DNA of 64,000 nt, taken from assembly GCF_024139115.2 (NCBI RefSeq), contig NW_026942517.1:46349-110348 (forward strand). The letters run 5' to 3'. Shown here piece by piece: positions 1 through 11,189 of the stretch (within the stretch, counting starts at the first letter, position 1; every line of letters begins with the position of its first letter). Under the pieces are notes generated by a model, which saw nothing but the letters and a program-made list of their open reading frames with translations, was not told the DNA's origin and made no database searches. The position numbers and the translations under genes are program-made. The stretch is from Armigeres subalbatus. Taxonomy: Eukaryota; Arthropoda; Insecta; Diptera; Culicidae.

Positions 1-70
1 ATTTTAATCCAAACTTATTGATAAAGATTTGTATTTTTTTTTATTTATAAACTATGTCTTGTACATAATA

Positions 71-195
71 GGGTAAAGGATGTATTTTGGAAAACCCTTA
101 CGGGGGCTCTTATTTTAGACCACCAAGAGGAATTTGTACTCAGTGGTCCAAAATATGAGCCGTCGAACTGGTGGTCTAAAATACATCCTTTATCC
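71..195. mobile_element. Short TIR MITE, TA-flanked
   Basis: The ends are inverted repeats: GGGTAAAGGATGTATTTT on the left and AAAATACATCCTTTATCC on the right. They are immediately flanked by TA at 69-70 and 196-197, the duplication left by Tc1/mariner-type transposases. The 125-bp body has no coding capacity. The superfamily is inferred only from the TA flanks. Confidence 0.75.
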
Positions 196-377
196 TATGC
201 ATGGCGATCAGTAAATCATGGGCTATTGAATCCTGTCCTCCACAACCAGTACAATGGATGAAGAGATGTGGGACAAAAGATCAAAAGGGCAAAACCCCGA
301 ATGAACAAAATAAAAAAATCTTCTATGCAATCTACCGGGTCAAAACTAAGGGTATGCGATAAGACACTTTTTCCTGA

Positions 378-520
378 CGAAACGAAACGAAACGAAATTT
401 AAAATTTCTGTGTTGATTCGAAACGAAACGAATCGAAATAAATATTTACTTTCGAGATTTCGAAACGATACGAAATCAACGTCCATTTAATTCGAAACTT
501 TTCGAAACGAAACGAAATTT
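378..520. repeat. CGAAA-rich subterminal repeat, left arm
   Basis: This is a cluster of CGAAACGAAAC and TTTCGAAA motifs just inside the left end of the 12-kb element. The inverted counterpart lies at about 12215-12358. Related tracts occur at 8690-8905 and 42420-42616. Clustered subterminal motifs are often transposase-binding sites; that role is inferred here. Confidence 0.6.
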
Positions 521-1060
521 TAATTTTTTTTCCGCGGAATTTTTGTTGAATTGATTTTACATTATGTGCGCAATTCTGATTTCATTTTCTTAACGTCAAA
601 TAACTGCTTTGCTATCAGTAGAATTATAGTTACAGAAAAATCAGTCTGTAATAAATCGCCGTGTTTCCGTTTAGCATTGGCGATAAGGCAATACCCCAGC
701 ATTTGTGCCGCTTTCAAAGGAAATCATCGTGGAATGAGTGCTCCCGAATGTGATCAATTTTATATCAGTTCAGCTTTATATCAGTAATTATGTATATAAA
801 AATATAGGAATTGTGTGATTTTTTTGTATTCTGATTCAAATTCTATTTTAAACCTTATTTAATTATGTTTATGCTGAAGCATACATCATATTCATTTATC
901 AGCGTGGTTTGATGGTATTGAGCTAAATCAAAACCAGAATATACGAATATAGTATATGCAGATATTTGAGAAATTGTTAATAGCATACATTTGCTCACTA
1001 GACGAATCCTCTGCACCTTTCTAAAATGCACAAAGATATGTCTTTCAGATTGTGTTTCAG

Positions 1061-1069
1061 AATGTGATC
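1061..1069. repeat. Target-site duplication of the RTE element, left copy
   Basis: AATGTGATC occurs here and again at 5044-5052. The two copies exactly bracket the (TTAC)n-tailed RTE retrotransposon. Confidence 0.75.
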
Positions 1070-1081
1070 TTACTTACTTAC

Positions 1082-3323
1082 TTACGGATCCTGTACACCT
1101 CCGGTGGTGCAAAGGGCCGACTTGAAAGATCTCCATCCTGAGCGTTGCCCGGCTATCGCTTTAACCTGTTGCCAGGTTAGATTTCGGTCGACTTCTTTTA
1201 TTTCTTTATTGAGGCTTCGCCGCCATGAGCCTCTGGGTCTGCCTCTGCTGCGATGTCCCGCTGGGTTCCAGTCTAATGCTTGTTTACAGATTTCGTTTCC
1301 GTCCCTACGTAGAGTGTGGCCGACCCAGCCCCACTTCCGATCCCGAATTTCTGTTGCTATCGGCCTCTGGTGACAACGACGATGGAGCTCATTGTTTGAG
1401 ATCCAGTTGTGAGGCCACCAGGCCCGAATTATGTACCGCAGGCATCTGTTAATGAACACCTGCAGCCGTTGAGTGTTCTCCACTGATACACACCATGTTT
1501 CGCTAGCGTATAACAGCACATATTTCACGTTAGAGTTGAAAATTCGTATTTTGGTGCGTTCACTTATCTGCCTGTTTTCCAGATATTTCTTAAACTCGCA
1601 AAGGCAGCCCTTGCTTTCTTGATCCGTGCGCCTATGTCGATCTTGGTACCGCCGTCCGACGCCATTTGGCTACCAAGATATTGGAAGCTTTCAACATTCT
1701 CCACTGGTTGCCCGGCTACTGTGAAACTGGAAGGAGTCGCCGTGTTTACATCCAACGATTTGGTTTTGTTGACGTTGATGACTAAACCTGCCGAGGAGGA
1801 GCGCTCGGCAAGGTCGTTGAGCTTACTCTGCATATCAGAGCGCCGTTGCGCGAGGAGTGCAACGTCATCAGCCAATTCGAAGTCGTTTAGATGCTCCATG
1901 GTTATAGGCTGCCATAACAGCCCGCGGTTTGGTTCACGGTCAATCGCACCTACCAGAATCTCATCGATTACGATGAGGAACAGTAACGGTGATAGGATAC
2001 ATCCTTGCCTCACACCAGCTACGACCCGGATAGGGTCGGACAGGACCCCATTGTGCAGCACTCTACACGAAAAGGCCTCGTACTGTGCTTCGATGAGGCC
2101 GATGATTTTTTTCAGGAACCCCCTTGCGTCTCAGGGCGCCCCACATATTCTCGTGATTGAGACGGTCGAAAGCTTTTTCGTAGTCAATGAATACCAAGTA
2201 AAGGGACTCTTGGAATTCGTTGACCTGCTCCAGAATGATGCGGAGCGTGACAATATGGTCCACACAGGATCTTCCGGCACGAAATCCGGCTTGCTGCCGC
2301 CGGAGAGTCGCATCGATCTTCTCCTGAATCCGGGCTAGGATAATTTTGCACAGAACTTTGAGAACGGTACACAGCAACATAATGCCTCGCCAGTTATTGC
2401 ATACAGTCAGGTCACCCTTTTTGGGAACCTTTACTAAGATACCTTGCATCCAGTTGACCGGGAAAGTTGCGGTGTCCCAGATATTATGAAATAAACGATG
2501 CAGTAGTTGAGCGGATGTCATGGGGTAAGCTTTGAGCATCTCGGCTGATATGCGGTCGACCCCTGGGGCTTTATTCGATTTCATGCTTTGGATGGCTGTT
2601 TGAATCTCTAGCAGTGATGGAGCTTCGGTATTGACGCGCGTTATACGTCGGATCCTAGGCAGATCATGCCGAGGTGGTGCCTGGCTGGCACTTGAAAAAG
2701 TTGTTCGAAGTGCTCGAACCAGCGTTTCAGCTGATCAGTTGGGTCGGTCAATAACTGATCATTCGCGTCTTTCACACTCATCGTTGCATTCATCTTCGCC
2801 CCGCTTAAGCGTCGTGAGATATCGTAGAGGAGGCGAATGTCCCCGGTTGCGGCGGCTCTCTCTCCTACGTCGGCCAGAGAGTCTACCCACGCTCGCTTGT
2901 CCCGTCGACATGAGCGTTTTACTTCCTTCTCAAGAGCCGCGTATCGTTGGCGGGCTAGAACTTTGGCTCCTCTGGTTTTTGATCGCTCTATCGCGGCTTT
3001 GGCTTCTCTTCGCTCCTCTATCTTCCTCCAGGTCTCATCGGTGATCCATTGTTTTCTCTGGGTGCGTAGTTCGCCCAGATTGTTCTCGCTGGTGGCGATG
3101 AAGGCATTCTTGATGGCGGTCCATTGGTATTCCACGCTGCCACCTTCCGGAATATCTGCAGCACGCGTCTCCAGTTCTTCAACGAAGGACCGTTTCACCG
3201 TGGCATCTTCCACTCGGCGTGTGTTGAATCGTCGTCCAACTCTTTCCTCCTGCCGACGAATCCGCGCAATGCGCAGGCGTATTTCGCCGATGAGGAGGTG
3301 ATGATCAGACGCGATATCGGCAC
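1082..3323 (-). pseudogene. RTE endonuclease end, linker, reverse transcriptase and C-terminus (frameshifted)
   Basis: This is the continuation of the RTE polyprotein beyond the MITE. The frame 3323-2641 opens with the last endonuclease block (SDHHLL) and runs into a charged linker. 2584-2063 carries RT blocks including KAPGVDRISAEML, AGFRAGRS and FIDYEKAFD (catalytic Asp). 2061-1564 carries VRQGCILSPLLF and the ADD catalytic pair in ELADDVALL. 1528-1082 has the RTE C-terminal region with ETW, a WVGHTLRRDG block and the ALCTTGG ending. Breaks fall near 2600-2640, 2062 and 1530-1560. RNase H is absent, as expected for RTE. Degenerate relatives lie at 17.5-20.1 kb. Confidence 0.85.
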
Positions 3324-3737
3324 CAGTACTGAAATTTTCATTGTCATTGAGAGAGATCACGCGATATTTACACTTTATTCTCTCCCGCTTTCATAGAAAA
3401 CATAAACAATGAAAGGAGTTCTGCCAAATTTTCACAGATTTTTATTTCATGAAAGCGCATCAAATTAGTGTAAACAAGCTGTTTCTTCTTCAATAATGTT
3501 ACTTCTAACTCGAAAATCAAAAACAATACAATCATTGTATCGATTAGTCATCGTTATTTGCACAGATCTTTTAAAACTATTCAGAAATTTAGATTTCAAA
3601 ACAAAGCACATTCCCATCATGACTGCTTGTAATGTGACAGGTGACCGGGAGACGGCTACATTTTCATTTGGTCTTTTGAAAATGAAAATGCAACTGTTTT
3701 CGCTTTCACATGACAGTCACGAAAACTAGCAGTACTG
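3324..3737. mobile_element. hAT-type MITE with perfect 8-bp TSD
   Basis: The ends are CAGTACTGAAATTTTC and, inverted, CAGTACTGCTAGTTTTC. They are flanked by identical ATCGGCAC at 3316-3323 and 3738-3745. An 8-bp duplication with a CAG-type end is the hAT signature. The insertion interrupts the RTE endonuclease coding sequence, and removing the element plus one TSD makes the flanking frames contiguous. No transposase is encoded. Confidence 0.9.
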
Positions 3738-4600
3738 ATCGGCACTACGTTTATTCCGTACATCAAGAAGGCTCCGTTTCCATTTTCGGCTGATGCAGAT
3801 GTGGTCGATTTGATTTTCTGTAAAGCCGTCACGGGAGACCCACGTGACCTTATGAACCGGTCGATGAGGGAAGAGCGATCCCCCGATCACCATGTCGTTA
3901 TTACCACAAAATTCTGCGAACAGCTCTCCGTTTTCGCTCATTTCTCCGAGACCATGGCGTCCCATAATGCGCTCATGGTTCGAGTGGTCGGATCCGATCT
4001 TCGCATTGAAGTCGCCCAAACAGATCTTGATATCACCCTTCGGAATTCTATCTACGACGGCATTGAGTTGACTGTAAAAGTTCTCTTTGTCTTGCAGATC
4101 TGCAGCATCGGTTGGCGCATAACATTGGATTATAGTAAGGTTTCGGACCCGTGTTCTAAATCTGGCAACGATTATCCTTTCACTTATAGGTTCCCACTTC
4201 ATAAGCGCAGAGTGTGCCTGAGCGCTTAGTAGGAAGCCAACTCCGCGTTACCGGGGAGCGTGTTCACCTCGTAAACCAGAGTATAGCAGAACTTGTCCCG
4301 ACGGCGTTCTGTGTTCTCCAAAGTTTGGCCAATGGACTTCACTCAGTCCCAGGATCTCAAGCTTCATGCGGCGTGCCTCATTGGCAAGTTGTGCCAATTT
4401 ACCCTGCTGGGCTAGGGTTAAAACGTTCCATGTTCCTATTCGTGTCCGTTGTTTCGCGCTAAGAGTCGTCGCCGTAAAATCAGTCCGTATTCTTTCATTA
4501 TCGGATTCTCGAACAAATTGATGTTTCGGGAACAGTAGGTTGTTGGCCCAAGGTTCCCTATCCACCGGGATGGGGCTGCCATCTTAGGTATAGCTTCCGG
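3738..4600 (-). pseudogene. RTE endonuclease domain, N-terminal part (frameshifted)
   Basis: This encodes the amino half of an exonuclease-endonuclease-phosphatase-type (APE-like) endonuclease that would nick target DNA for target-primed reverse transcription. The frame 4565-4248 carries the GTWNVLTL start motif and a SEVHWP metal-binding block. After a frameshift near 4210-4240, 4202-3738 continues with a QCYAPT block and a GDFNAKIGSD catalytic block. The frame stops at the boundary of the inserted hAT MITE (3737). The true start is uncertain; the ATG at 4565 gives a plausible basic leader. This motif set is that of RTE elements (SR2 and JAM1 type). It cannot produce a working enzyme. Confidence 0.8.
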
Positions 4601-5289
4601 GAATAGCATTTCATACTCAGCCGCTGGATGCCAGAACAGACGCTGTTGGAGCTGCACCTCCTTGGTGAACAGACGCTCGATCAATCGGGTCAAATTTGTT
4701 TAGTTTCACCCAACACCAGGACTAGGCTTGTGCGCTTTGAGCGGCACACGGTTGCTTTGATAGGGCCTGCTTGGGGACACATGCAGCATGCAGAAGTTCA
4801 ATAGAGCCCACTGTCGAACCCCACCACATCCTAGGCAGACCCACATGACACACCCTCTCACTCTAGTTGATGTCAGAAGGATAACAGTGCCCAGGCTACA
4901 CTACCAGTTAAGTACGCAACCCTTAGCTGGCGGTCAATTGTCATCGGAAGACCCGTGGAAGCGTGAGTATTGGAACTTGTGAGGACCAGAGCTATGTTAG
5001 GCGCCCCTTCCCGGATGTCAACTCACCATTTCGCAGCCCAAGAAATGTGATCGCAAAGTTTTTACGACGACAGTTTGCCAGGTATGAAGAAATCATACAA
5101 AACCTTGCAACAAAAGGATATCATTTCCTTCCAAATTCAACCTTTCTATAGGAGGCTCGGAAACCCATAGTCTTTTATACAATCAACTCGACGAACCAAT
5201 CTGTTGTCTGTTTGTCCTTGTATATGTGTTTGTGCATATATTTGTTGTCAAATTTTTATCCTCAATCGACTTCAATTGAGTGCAAGAAA

Positions 5290-5472
5290 CAGCTGCTATG
5301 GACGGTACACGCATACCAGGAATGACAATATTATGAAACTAAGATGAACCTTCGATCTGTTTTCACAGGGTTCTAGTACTAATCATCCTCTTTCAGGAAA
5401 GCATGCGATCAAAATATTCTATCGGTAAAAATTAAGAGAATTAGATTTCAAGATTTTGCAGGGGTTAGATAT
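5290..5472 (-). repeat. Inverted copy of the 7.48-7.66 kb repeat
   Basis: Read on the minus strand this resembles 7480-7660; both contain a TATTCTATCGGT/ACCGATAGAATA block and GAACCCTGTGAAAACAG. It belongs to the dispersed family (called R here) also seen at 11.2, 34.8 and 40.1 kb. It is AT-rich and noncoding. Confidence 0.6.
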
Positions 5473-5564
5473 ACCTATACTGCCGCTAACCGCAAGTCGA
5501 GCACATCTGTATATGGATGCCCATATACAGATGTGCTCGACTTGCGGTTAGCGGCAGTATAGGT
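5473..5564. mobile_element. Perfect palindrome MITE, 44-bp arms
   Basis: 5473-5516 is the exact reverse complement of 5521-5564, with a 4-bp spacer. The arms begin ACCTATACTGCCGCTAACCG. The terminal TATACTGCCG resembles the ends of the MITE at 6171-6252. As DNA or RNA it would form a near-ideal hairpin. Confidence 0.8.
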
Positions 5565-5845
5565 TGAGATAGGAAAAAATTGTCGAAATTCAATTTAGCA
5601 TAATTTTTCGTGAAATAACTCAGTGTTATCCGATTGGCTTGCAAAGGGTGGTATTCATCATCCCCATTATTTCCTATTGAAAATACGCCATACGTCGGAC
5701 TATGGGCTTGAAAGTTATGGCCAAAATAATAATGTATAGAAAATTCACTTGTCTGGCATCTGAACTCATCCGAAGTAGGTACCGGAAATAAATTGCGTTC
5801 GACGTGAAATTTAAAAATGGGTATAAACGGAGTAAAAAATAAGGA

Positions 5846-5940
5846 CCTATGCACCTATCAGTGATATTTTGGACCTTTCTTGTATGCTTTTTAACTCTTA
5901 CAAAGGCACGAGTAAGGCATCATCACCGCTATGTGGAGAG
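5846..5940. repeat. Small imperfect hairpin repeat
   Basis: ACCTATCAGTG near the left end pairs imperfectly with CACCGCTATGTGG on the right. A closely similar unit at 51974-52052 pairs ACCTATCAGTG with CACCGATAGGT, so this is probably a decayed dispersed hairpin family. Confidence 0.45.
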
Positions 5941-6170
5941 CTTTACACTGACCGAGACCATGCAAATAATAAATACTAGCGTTAATATTTTGAAAACGAT
6001 AACTACTAGAGCAAGAGGGAATACATTTAAAACACTTTAATATCCAATACTTTCAACTGCAATGATCTGGAGAGAGCTTGGCGTATAACGGAAATAACCA
6101 AAAATAGTAACTCAACCATGTTCTACGAATATCAAATGCATGTTAATTCAGTTATCATAATACGGATATA

Positions 6171-6252
6171 CTACCGTTCTACGCATAATTGTCCCATGTA
6201 CATAGAAAATCTCAGCAAACATGGGACAGATATGCGTATGACGGCAGTATAG
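6171..6252. mobile_element. Short TIR MITE (TATACTRCCG ends)
   Basis: The left arm TATACTACCGTTCTACGCAT pairs with the right arm ATGCGTATGACGGCAGTATA. The inner GTCCCATGT/ACATGGGAC pair extends the hairpin. TA dinucleotides at both edges suit a TA-targeting transposase. Confidence 0.7.
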
Positions 6253-7479
6253 TACACAATAACAACATGGTTGAGATATTTATCATCTTATCAACGCAAT
6301 TCAGACCGATTTGGCCAAAGCAACTTTCATATAAATTAATAAAGTCCGTGTCACAGTCATTGTAACCTATCTATGAAGAGTATCATTTATTAATATCAAG
6401 TTATGGTATATGTATGTATGTTATTACCTCTGCTCTGGTTTTAGATTTCACGACTGTAAGACTCTCTTACTAATCTTTATCAGTTGCCAGGTGCCATAGA
6501 AATTTAAAATCAGTAATTGCCAAGTTTGCTTACCAAATGAAAAAAATATAAGCAACAACGGTCATATTATTCCTGTTGTGAATGCAACTTGTGTTAAAAA
6601 AAACTTAAAATGGCATTCTTGTCGAATCTGGAATCAACTAATGGATAGTCAGATATAATTATTATCTTGAAAAATCTAAAATGAAAAGTCTAAATAGTTA
6701 TCGATTCGCATAACTAGAAAGTTTGATACCCATATTAACATAATTCCGTTCGTTAGCAATTTGGTCATATTTCCTTGGTTCTATTGTCACATTTCCGGAG
6801 CACCGAAAACCTGTTACAGAGTGGCTATTGAATCTCACGGTCTAGAAAATCTCTACGTAGTCATTGTCTTAGGGGCAAGCCAAAGTAAATGCGATGCGAC
6901 GCGACTCACATAAAAGAATAACCAGCATTATCAATCAGCAGTCAAATTGCACTGTCGTCAAATTGCACAAAATAAAAAATATGATACCTAATCCATATTT
7001 GCATGATTCCAATTGATTCCAAAACTAATTAATTCCCCCAACATATTCTAAGGAAGTCAGTCCACATTAAGATCCTTAAGATCTCTGCAATAATCGTCTT
7101 GAACAACGACTTTCCATGATTTCGATTATCAATTCGTTCATATTCCCTTAATCAATGCCTCGGAAACAACCATATAGGTATCTGAGAATTCCTTGCGGAT
7201 TATCGACATATAGTCCGCATAGGACTAGTGCTAGTTCCTGAAGAAGGCATAAACAATATTCAAAGCTTACGTCTCAAATAATGAAAAGCATCAGTGGAAT
7301 AAATGCATTTTCCACCAACCTCGGAATTCCGGAATATCTCCACTATCTTCAGGCCGATATGAAATTTCATCTAAGGTAAAACCTAGAAAACATTTAACAT
7401 CCAATGGTTTCATTTTTATCAAAAGTGAATTATTTTACGAAAAGTTATGCTAGTTTGAATTACGACAATTTTCTTCCTA
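6253..7479. other. AT-rich stretch, nothing recognised
   Basis: No convincing coding frame, RNA gene or clear terminal repeat was found. It is probably the diverged interior of the enclosing 12-kb element. Confidence 0.4.
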
Positions 7480-7790
7480 ACTCAACCTTTATGTCTAACC
7501 CCTATAAAATCTTAAAACCTAATTTTATAAGTTTTCACCGATAGAATATTTTGATCGAATGATTTCCTGAAACGGGATGATTAGTACTAGAACCCTGTGA
7601 AAACAGATCGGAGGTTCATATTAGTTTCATAATATTTTCATTCCTGGTATGCGTGCGGTATGAACCAGTCACGCCCTTACAGTCAATTTAGATTATAAGA
7701 GGAATGCTCTGCATCTCCGTGAGCGCCATGGAAAAGGAATTCTTTGGTTTGTTGAAAAGGTAATTCATGTTAGCCCACCTTGTTAAACAA
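7480..7790 (+). repeat. Dispersed repeat family R, partial copy
   Basis: The 5' part is inverted relative to 5290-5472. The part from about 7640 (TTACAGTCAATTTAG, then GAATGCTCTGCAT, then GGTAATTCATGT) matches 40540-40680, with a ~50-bp stretch missing here. No coding capacity. Confidence 0.6.
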
Positions 7791-8569
7791 CTAAATATTT
7801 ATTGTAAACGAAGTTTTTTTTAACTCGAAGACGAAAACCGTGCTTCAAATCAATCCAACGCTAATTCATGTGCTTCGTTTAATGTTTTCCTTAGGCCTAG
7901 GGATTCTATTTTCCCCGGAAATCAACTTCTATCTATCGTGGAGAATGGCTTGAAATAATAATTTAGGTTAAAAATTTACATTCGACCTAAAGGGATTGAT
8001 GCTTGCTGTTCTGTTCGAAAAGCGGTAACTCTTCCTGCAAAACGAGTTCAAGAGAAAAAATATGCTGCGTCCGGATGACCTTCGCTATGTGCTACATTTC
8101 CATAATGTTCACATTCATCTTTGAAAAACACGACATTGAGAGGATTTGTTCTATCATTTGTATTGTCGTCGGAGAGTTTCTAACTTTAACCATTCTGAAA
8201 CTCGACCATATATTTTATTTAATACAAACAATCTTTTTGCCAAGGTTGATTGAAATACCGCTTTGATTAATATTACGAACATTTGAGCATATTTCCTTTT
8301 TAAATTTAGGGTATTTGAAGTAACATTTGAAAATACATATTTTAGAAAATAAATTGGAATCCCCGCCACGACTGTGCCTCTTTGACAAAGTTGTACTGAT
8401 CTGATTCATGTCTGATAACATTTACACTCTGAGCCTGACGTCTTAATTATTGAGGAAAAAAAAAATGGGATAGAATAGTTAAAGATATTTTTCGTTTTCT
8501 ATTGGACAATTCTAACATTTCTAACAAAACAAATAAGAAAACTAAATACCTACGTCGTCGACTCAGAAT
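7791..8569. other. AT-rich stretch, nothing recognised
   Basis: There are only short open frames of AT-rich, low-complexity character on both strands. I see no family motif, tRNA box or terminal repeat. Confidence 0.4.
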
Positions 8570-8905
8570 GGGATTATATAGTGTACGCGTGAATGGATTT
8601 TTTATAACGTTAAGTTTTGAAAACAGCTTTATGATTTTGTTCAGCGGCGCAGCCAAAATTTTTGATAATACACGACCGCACGAGGCAGTATGGTTGAGGT
8701 CTAAATTTGTTTCGAAATTCCGCGGAATTCCGTTAAATTTCGTTATAAGCTAGTTTTTTCTAGCGAATTTTTTGTAGTTTCACGAAACGAAACGAAATCA
8801 AGAAATCAGATTTCGCCATGATCAAATTCCGCGAAATTCCGCGGAATTTCGTTTCGAACCACCTAAAACGAAATTTTTCGAAATACCGCATATGCTTAGT
8901 CAAAA
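8570..8905. mobile_element. Transposon end with CGAAA-rich subterminal region
   Basis: This matches 42325-42616 along most of its length: GATTTTGTTCAGCG, then AAATTTGTTTCGAAATTCCG, then the terminus TACCGCATATGCT followed by TA. The terminus reversed (AGCATATGCGGTA) resembles the end of the 12-kb element (AGGGTATGCGATA), so they are probably related families. Only one end is identified. Confidence 0.55.
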
Positions 8906-9029
8906 CAGAATGTTGAATAATATATTAAGAATATGATTCTTAACTAAAATCTAGAGTCTACAGATTCAAAAGCCTCCATTTGAAAGACATGAAGATTTTT
9001 TCCCGAAAAGCTCAGTTGCTTCGTTGCAA

Positions 9030-10720
9030 GAGAATTGGAAGCATCCTTCTGCGCCTCTCGGAGGCCTCCTTCCAAGCAGCTCGGAAGCCACCTTTCAAGT
9101 GACCCGGAAACATAATTATAAGATGTTCAAAAACTTTCTTTCAAAAGGCTCGGAAGCCAAGCTGTTTTTCTAGAAATTTCCTTTTATTTCTGCTTCTTTT
9201 AAAAGCCTCGCATCTTTTCAAGGGGCTCGGAAGGGATTTTTAAACAGGATCGACAGCTTCATTTCAAAAGGCGCGGAAGCCTACTCTCAAGAGGGTTGGA
9301 AGCCTCCTTTCTAGAGGCCCGGAAATCTTCTTTTAAGCTTTCTTCTTTAAACTTTCTTTTTTTTCTTTTCTCCTTCTTTTAAAAGGCTCGGAAGGCTCTT
9401 TTCAAAAGGGTCGGAAGGCCTCTTTCAAGAGGCTCGAAGCCCTCCCTTGAAGAGGGTCGGAGTTCTTCTTTCAAGATGCTTGGAACAGTAGTCTCGAAAG
9501 CCTCAGAAGCCTCCTTTCAAGAGGCTCGGAAGCCTCCTTTCAAGAGGCTCGGAAGCCTCCTTTCAAGAGGCTCGGAAGCCTCCTTTCAAGAGGCTCGGAA
9601 GCCTCCTTTCAAGAGGCTCGGAAGCCTCCTTTCAAGAGGCTCGGAAGCCTCCTTTCAAGAGGCTCGGAAGCCTCCTTTCAAGAGGCTCGAAAGCCTCCTT
9701 TCAAGAGGCTCAGAAGCCTCCTTTCAAGAGGCTCAGAAGCCTCCTTTCAAGAGGCTCAGAAGCCTCCTTTCAAGAGGCTCAGAAGCCTCCTTTCAAGAGG
9801 CTCAGAAGCCTCCTTTCAAGAGGCTCAGAAGCCTCCTTTCAAGAGGCTCGGAAGCCTCCTTTCAAGAGGCTCGGAAGCCTCCTTTCAAGAGGCTCAGAAG
9901 CCTCCTTTCAAGAGGCTCAGAAGCCTCCTTTCAAGAGGCTCAGAAGCCTCTTTTCAAGAGGCTCAGAAGCCTCCTTTCAAGAGGCTCAGAAGCCTCCTTT
10001 CAAGAGGCTCAGAAGCCTCTTTTCAAGAGGCTCAGAAGCCTCTTTTCAAGAGGCTCAGAAGCCTTCTTTTTTAAGAGGCTCAGAAGCCTCCTTTTTCAAG
10101 AGGCTCGGAAGCCTCCTTTCAAGAGGCTCAGAAGCCTCCTTTCAAGAGGCTCAGAAGCCTCCTTTCAAGAGGCTCAGAAGCCTCCTTTCAAGAGGCTCAG
10201 AAGCCTCCTTTCAAGAGGCTCAGAAGCCTCCTTTCAAGAGGCTCAGAAGCCTCCTTTCAAGAGGCTCAGAAGCCTCCTTTCAAGAGGCTCAGAAGCCTCC
10301 TTTCAAGAGGCTCAGAAGCCTCCTTTCAAGAGGCTCAAGCCTCCTTTCAAGAGGCTCAGAAGCCTCCTTTCAAGAGGCTCGGAAGCCTCCTTTCAAGAGG
10401 CCTCAGAAGCCTCCTTTCAAGAGGCTCAGAAGCCTCCTTTCAAGAGGCTCAGAAGCCTCCTTTCAAGAGGCTCGGAAGCCTCCTTTCAAGAGGCTCGGAA
10501 GCCTCCTTTCAAGAGGCTCGGAAGCCTCCTTTCAAGAGGCTCGGAAGCCTCCTTTCAAGAGGCTCGGAAGCCTCCTTTCAAGAGGCTCGGAAGCCTCCTT
10601 TCAAGAGGCTCGGAAGCCACCTTTCAAGAGGCGCGGAAGCCACCTTTCAAGAGGCTCGGAAGCCTGGTCGGAAGCCACTTTTCAAGAGGCTCGAAAGCCT
10701 ATTTTCAATATGCTCGGAAG
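9030..10720. repeat. 23-bp minisatellite array (GGAAGCCTCCTTTCAAGAGGCTC)
   Basis: About fifty near-identical 23-bp units run from about 9510 to 10670, with decayed and widely spaced units from about 9030 and out to 10720. Each unit contains AGCCTC-(7 nt)-GAGGCT, a 6-bp stem with a 7-nt loop. Two variants, ...CTCGGAAG and ...CTCAGAAG, occur in homogeneous blocks, as expected from unequal exchange. The array is stop-free in one frame only because 23 bp cycles all three frames, giving a spurious 429-codon open frame. A few units carry T-run expansions near 10060-10100. Confidence 0.95.
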
Positions 10721-10893
10721 CCTTCAATAGTCAAAAGATTTCCTTCAGTCAGTCCCTTGATGTAAGAACTTAATTTTAATTGGGAAGTTTAAAAAAAATA
10801 AAAATTTCAGAAAAGTTTATGGAGAGCCATATATTTCGTTAGATTTCAGGTCTATTTTTCATATACTTTAAGAGCTCCGATTATTTTCATTTA

Positions 10894-11084
10894 CACCCAG
10901 GTTTTTTTTACACGGTTGGATTTCATTAATTTCTCGGTCAACCTGAACTTTCACAGTTTTTTAAATACCCCCTGAATTTTCTGTGATTTTTTGTGTTTTT
11001 TTCGTGGGGTTAACTCATTGCTTCATTGACGCTGAAGGTCTTAAACGACCAAAACCAAACCGTGTAAAAAAAAAAACCTGGGTG
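10894..11084. mobile_element. TA-flanked MITE (CACCCAGGTTTTTTT ends)
   Basis: CACCCAGGTTTTTTTTACAC on the left pairs with GTGTAAAAAAAAAAACCTGGGTG on the right (abbreviated pairing; the A-run is longer). TA lies at 10892-10893 and 11085-11086. The length is 191 bp and it is noncoding. Confidence 0.75.
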
Positions 11085-11189
11085 TACAGCAAAAAATCAT
11101 AGGGGTACCTCAATTAATGCAAAAGTTCGAAGGGTACCTCTCAAGAAAAAGGTTGAAAACCGCTGTTTTATAACAATGAGTGTTAAACT

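Larger units (their letters stand above)
1070..5043 (-). mobile_element. Full-length RTE-clade non-LTR retrotransposon
   Basis: Read on the minus strand, this 3974-bp element has a 5' UTR (5043 to about 4600), an apurinic endonuclease domain, a reverse transcriptase domain and a 3' end in (GTAA)4 (1085-1070), the short-repeat tail typical of RTE elements. A 9-bp TSD flanks it. Without the 414-bp MITE at 3324-3737 its length is about 3.56 kb, normal for RTE. It lies in the left arm of the 12-kb foldback element, so it is the younger of the two. Several frameshifts make it inactive. Confidence 0.85.

Noticed and set aside
1619..2338. 239-codon plus-strand open frame
   Set aside because: It is antisense to the RTE reverse transcriptase, which has clear RT motifs on the minus strand.
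9476..10765. 429-codon open frame of a repetitive Ser/Arg/Lys/Phe-rich protein
   Set aside because: It is produced by the 23-bp minisatellite, whose period cycles all three frames without stops. There is no start context, and the sequence ends decay as DNA repeats, not as a protein.
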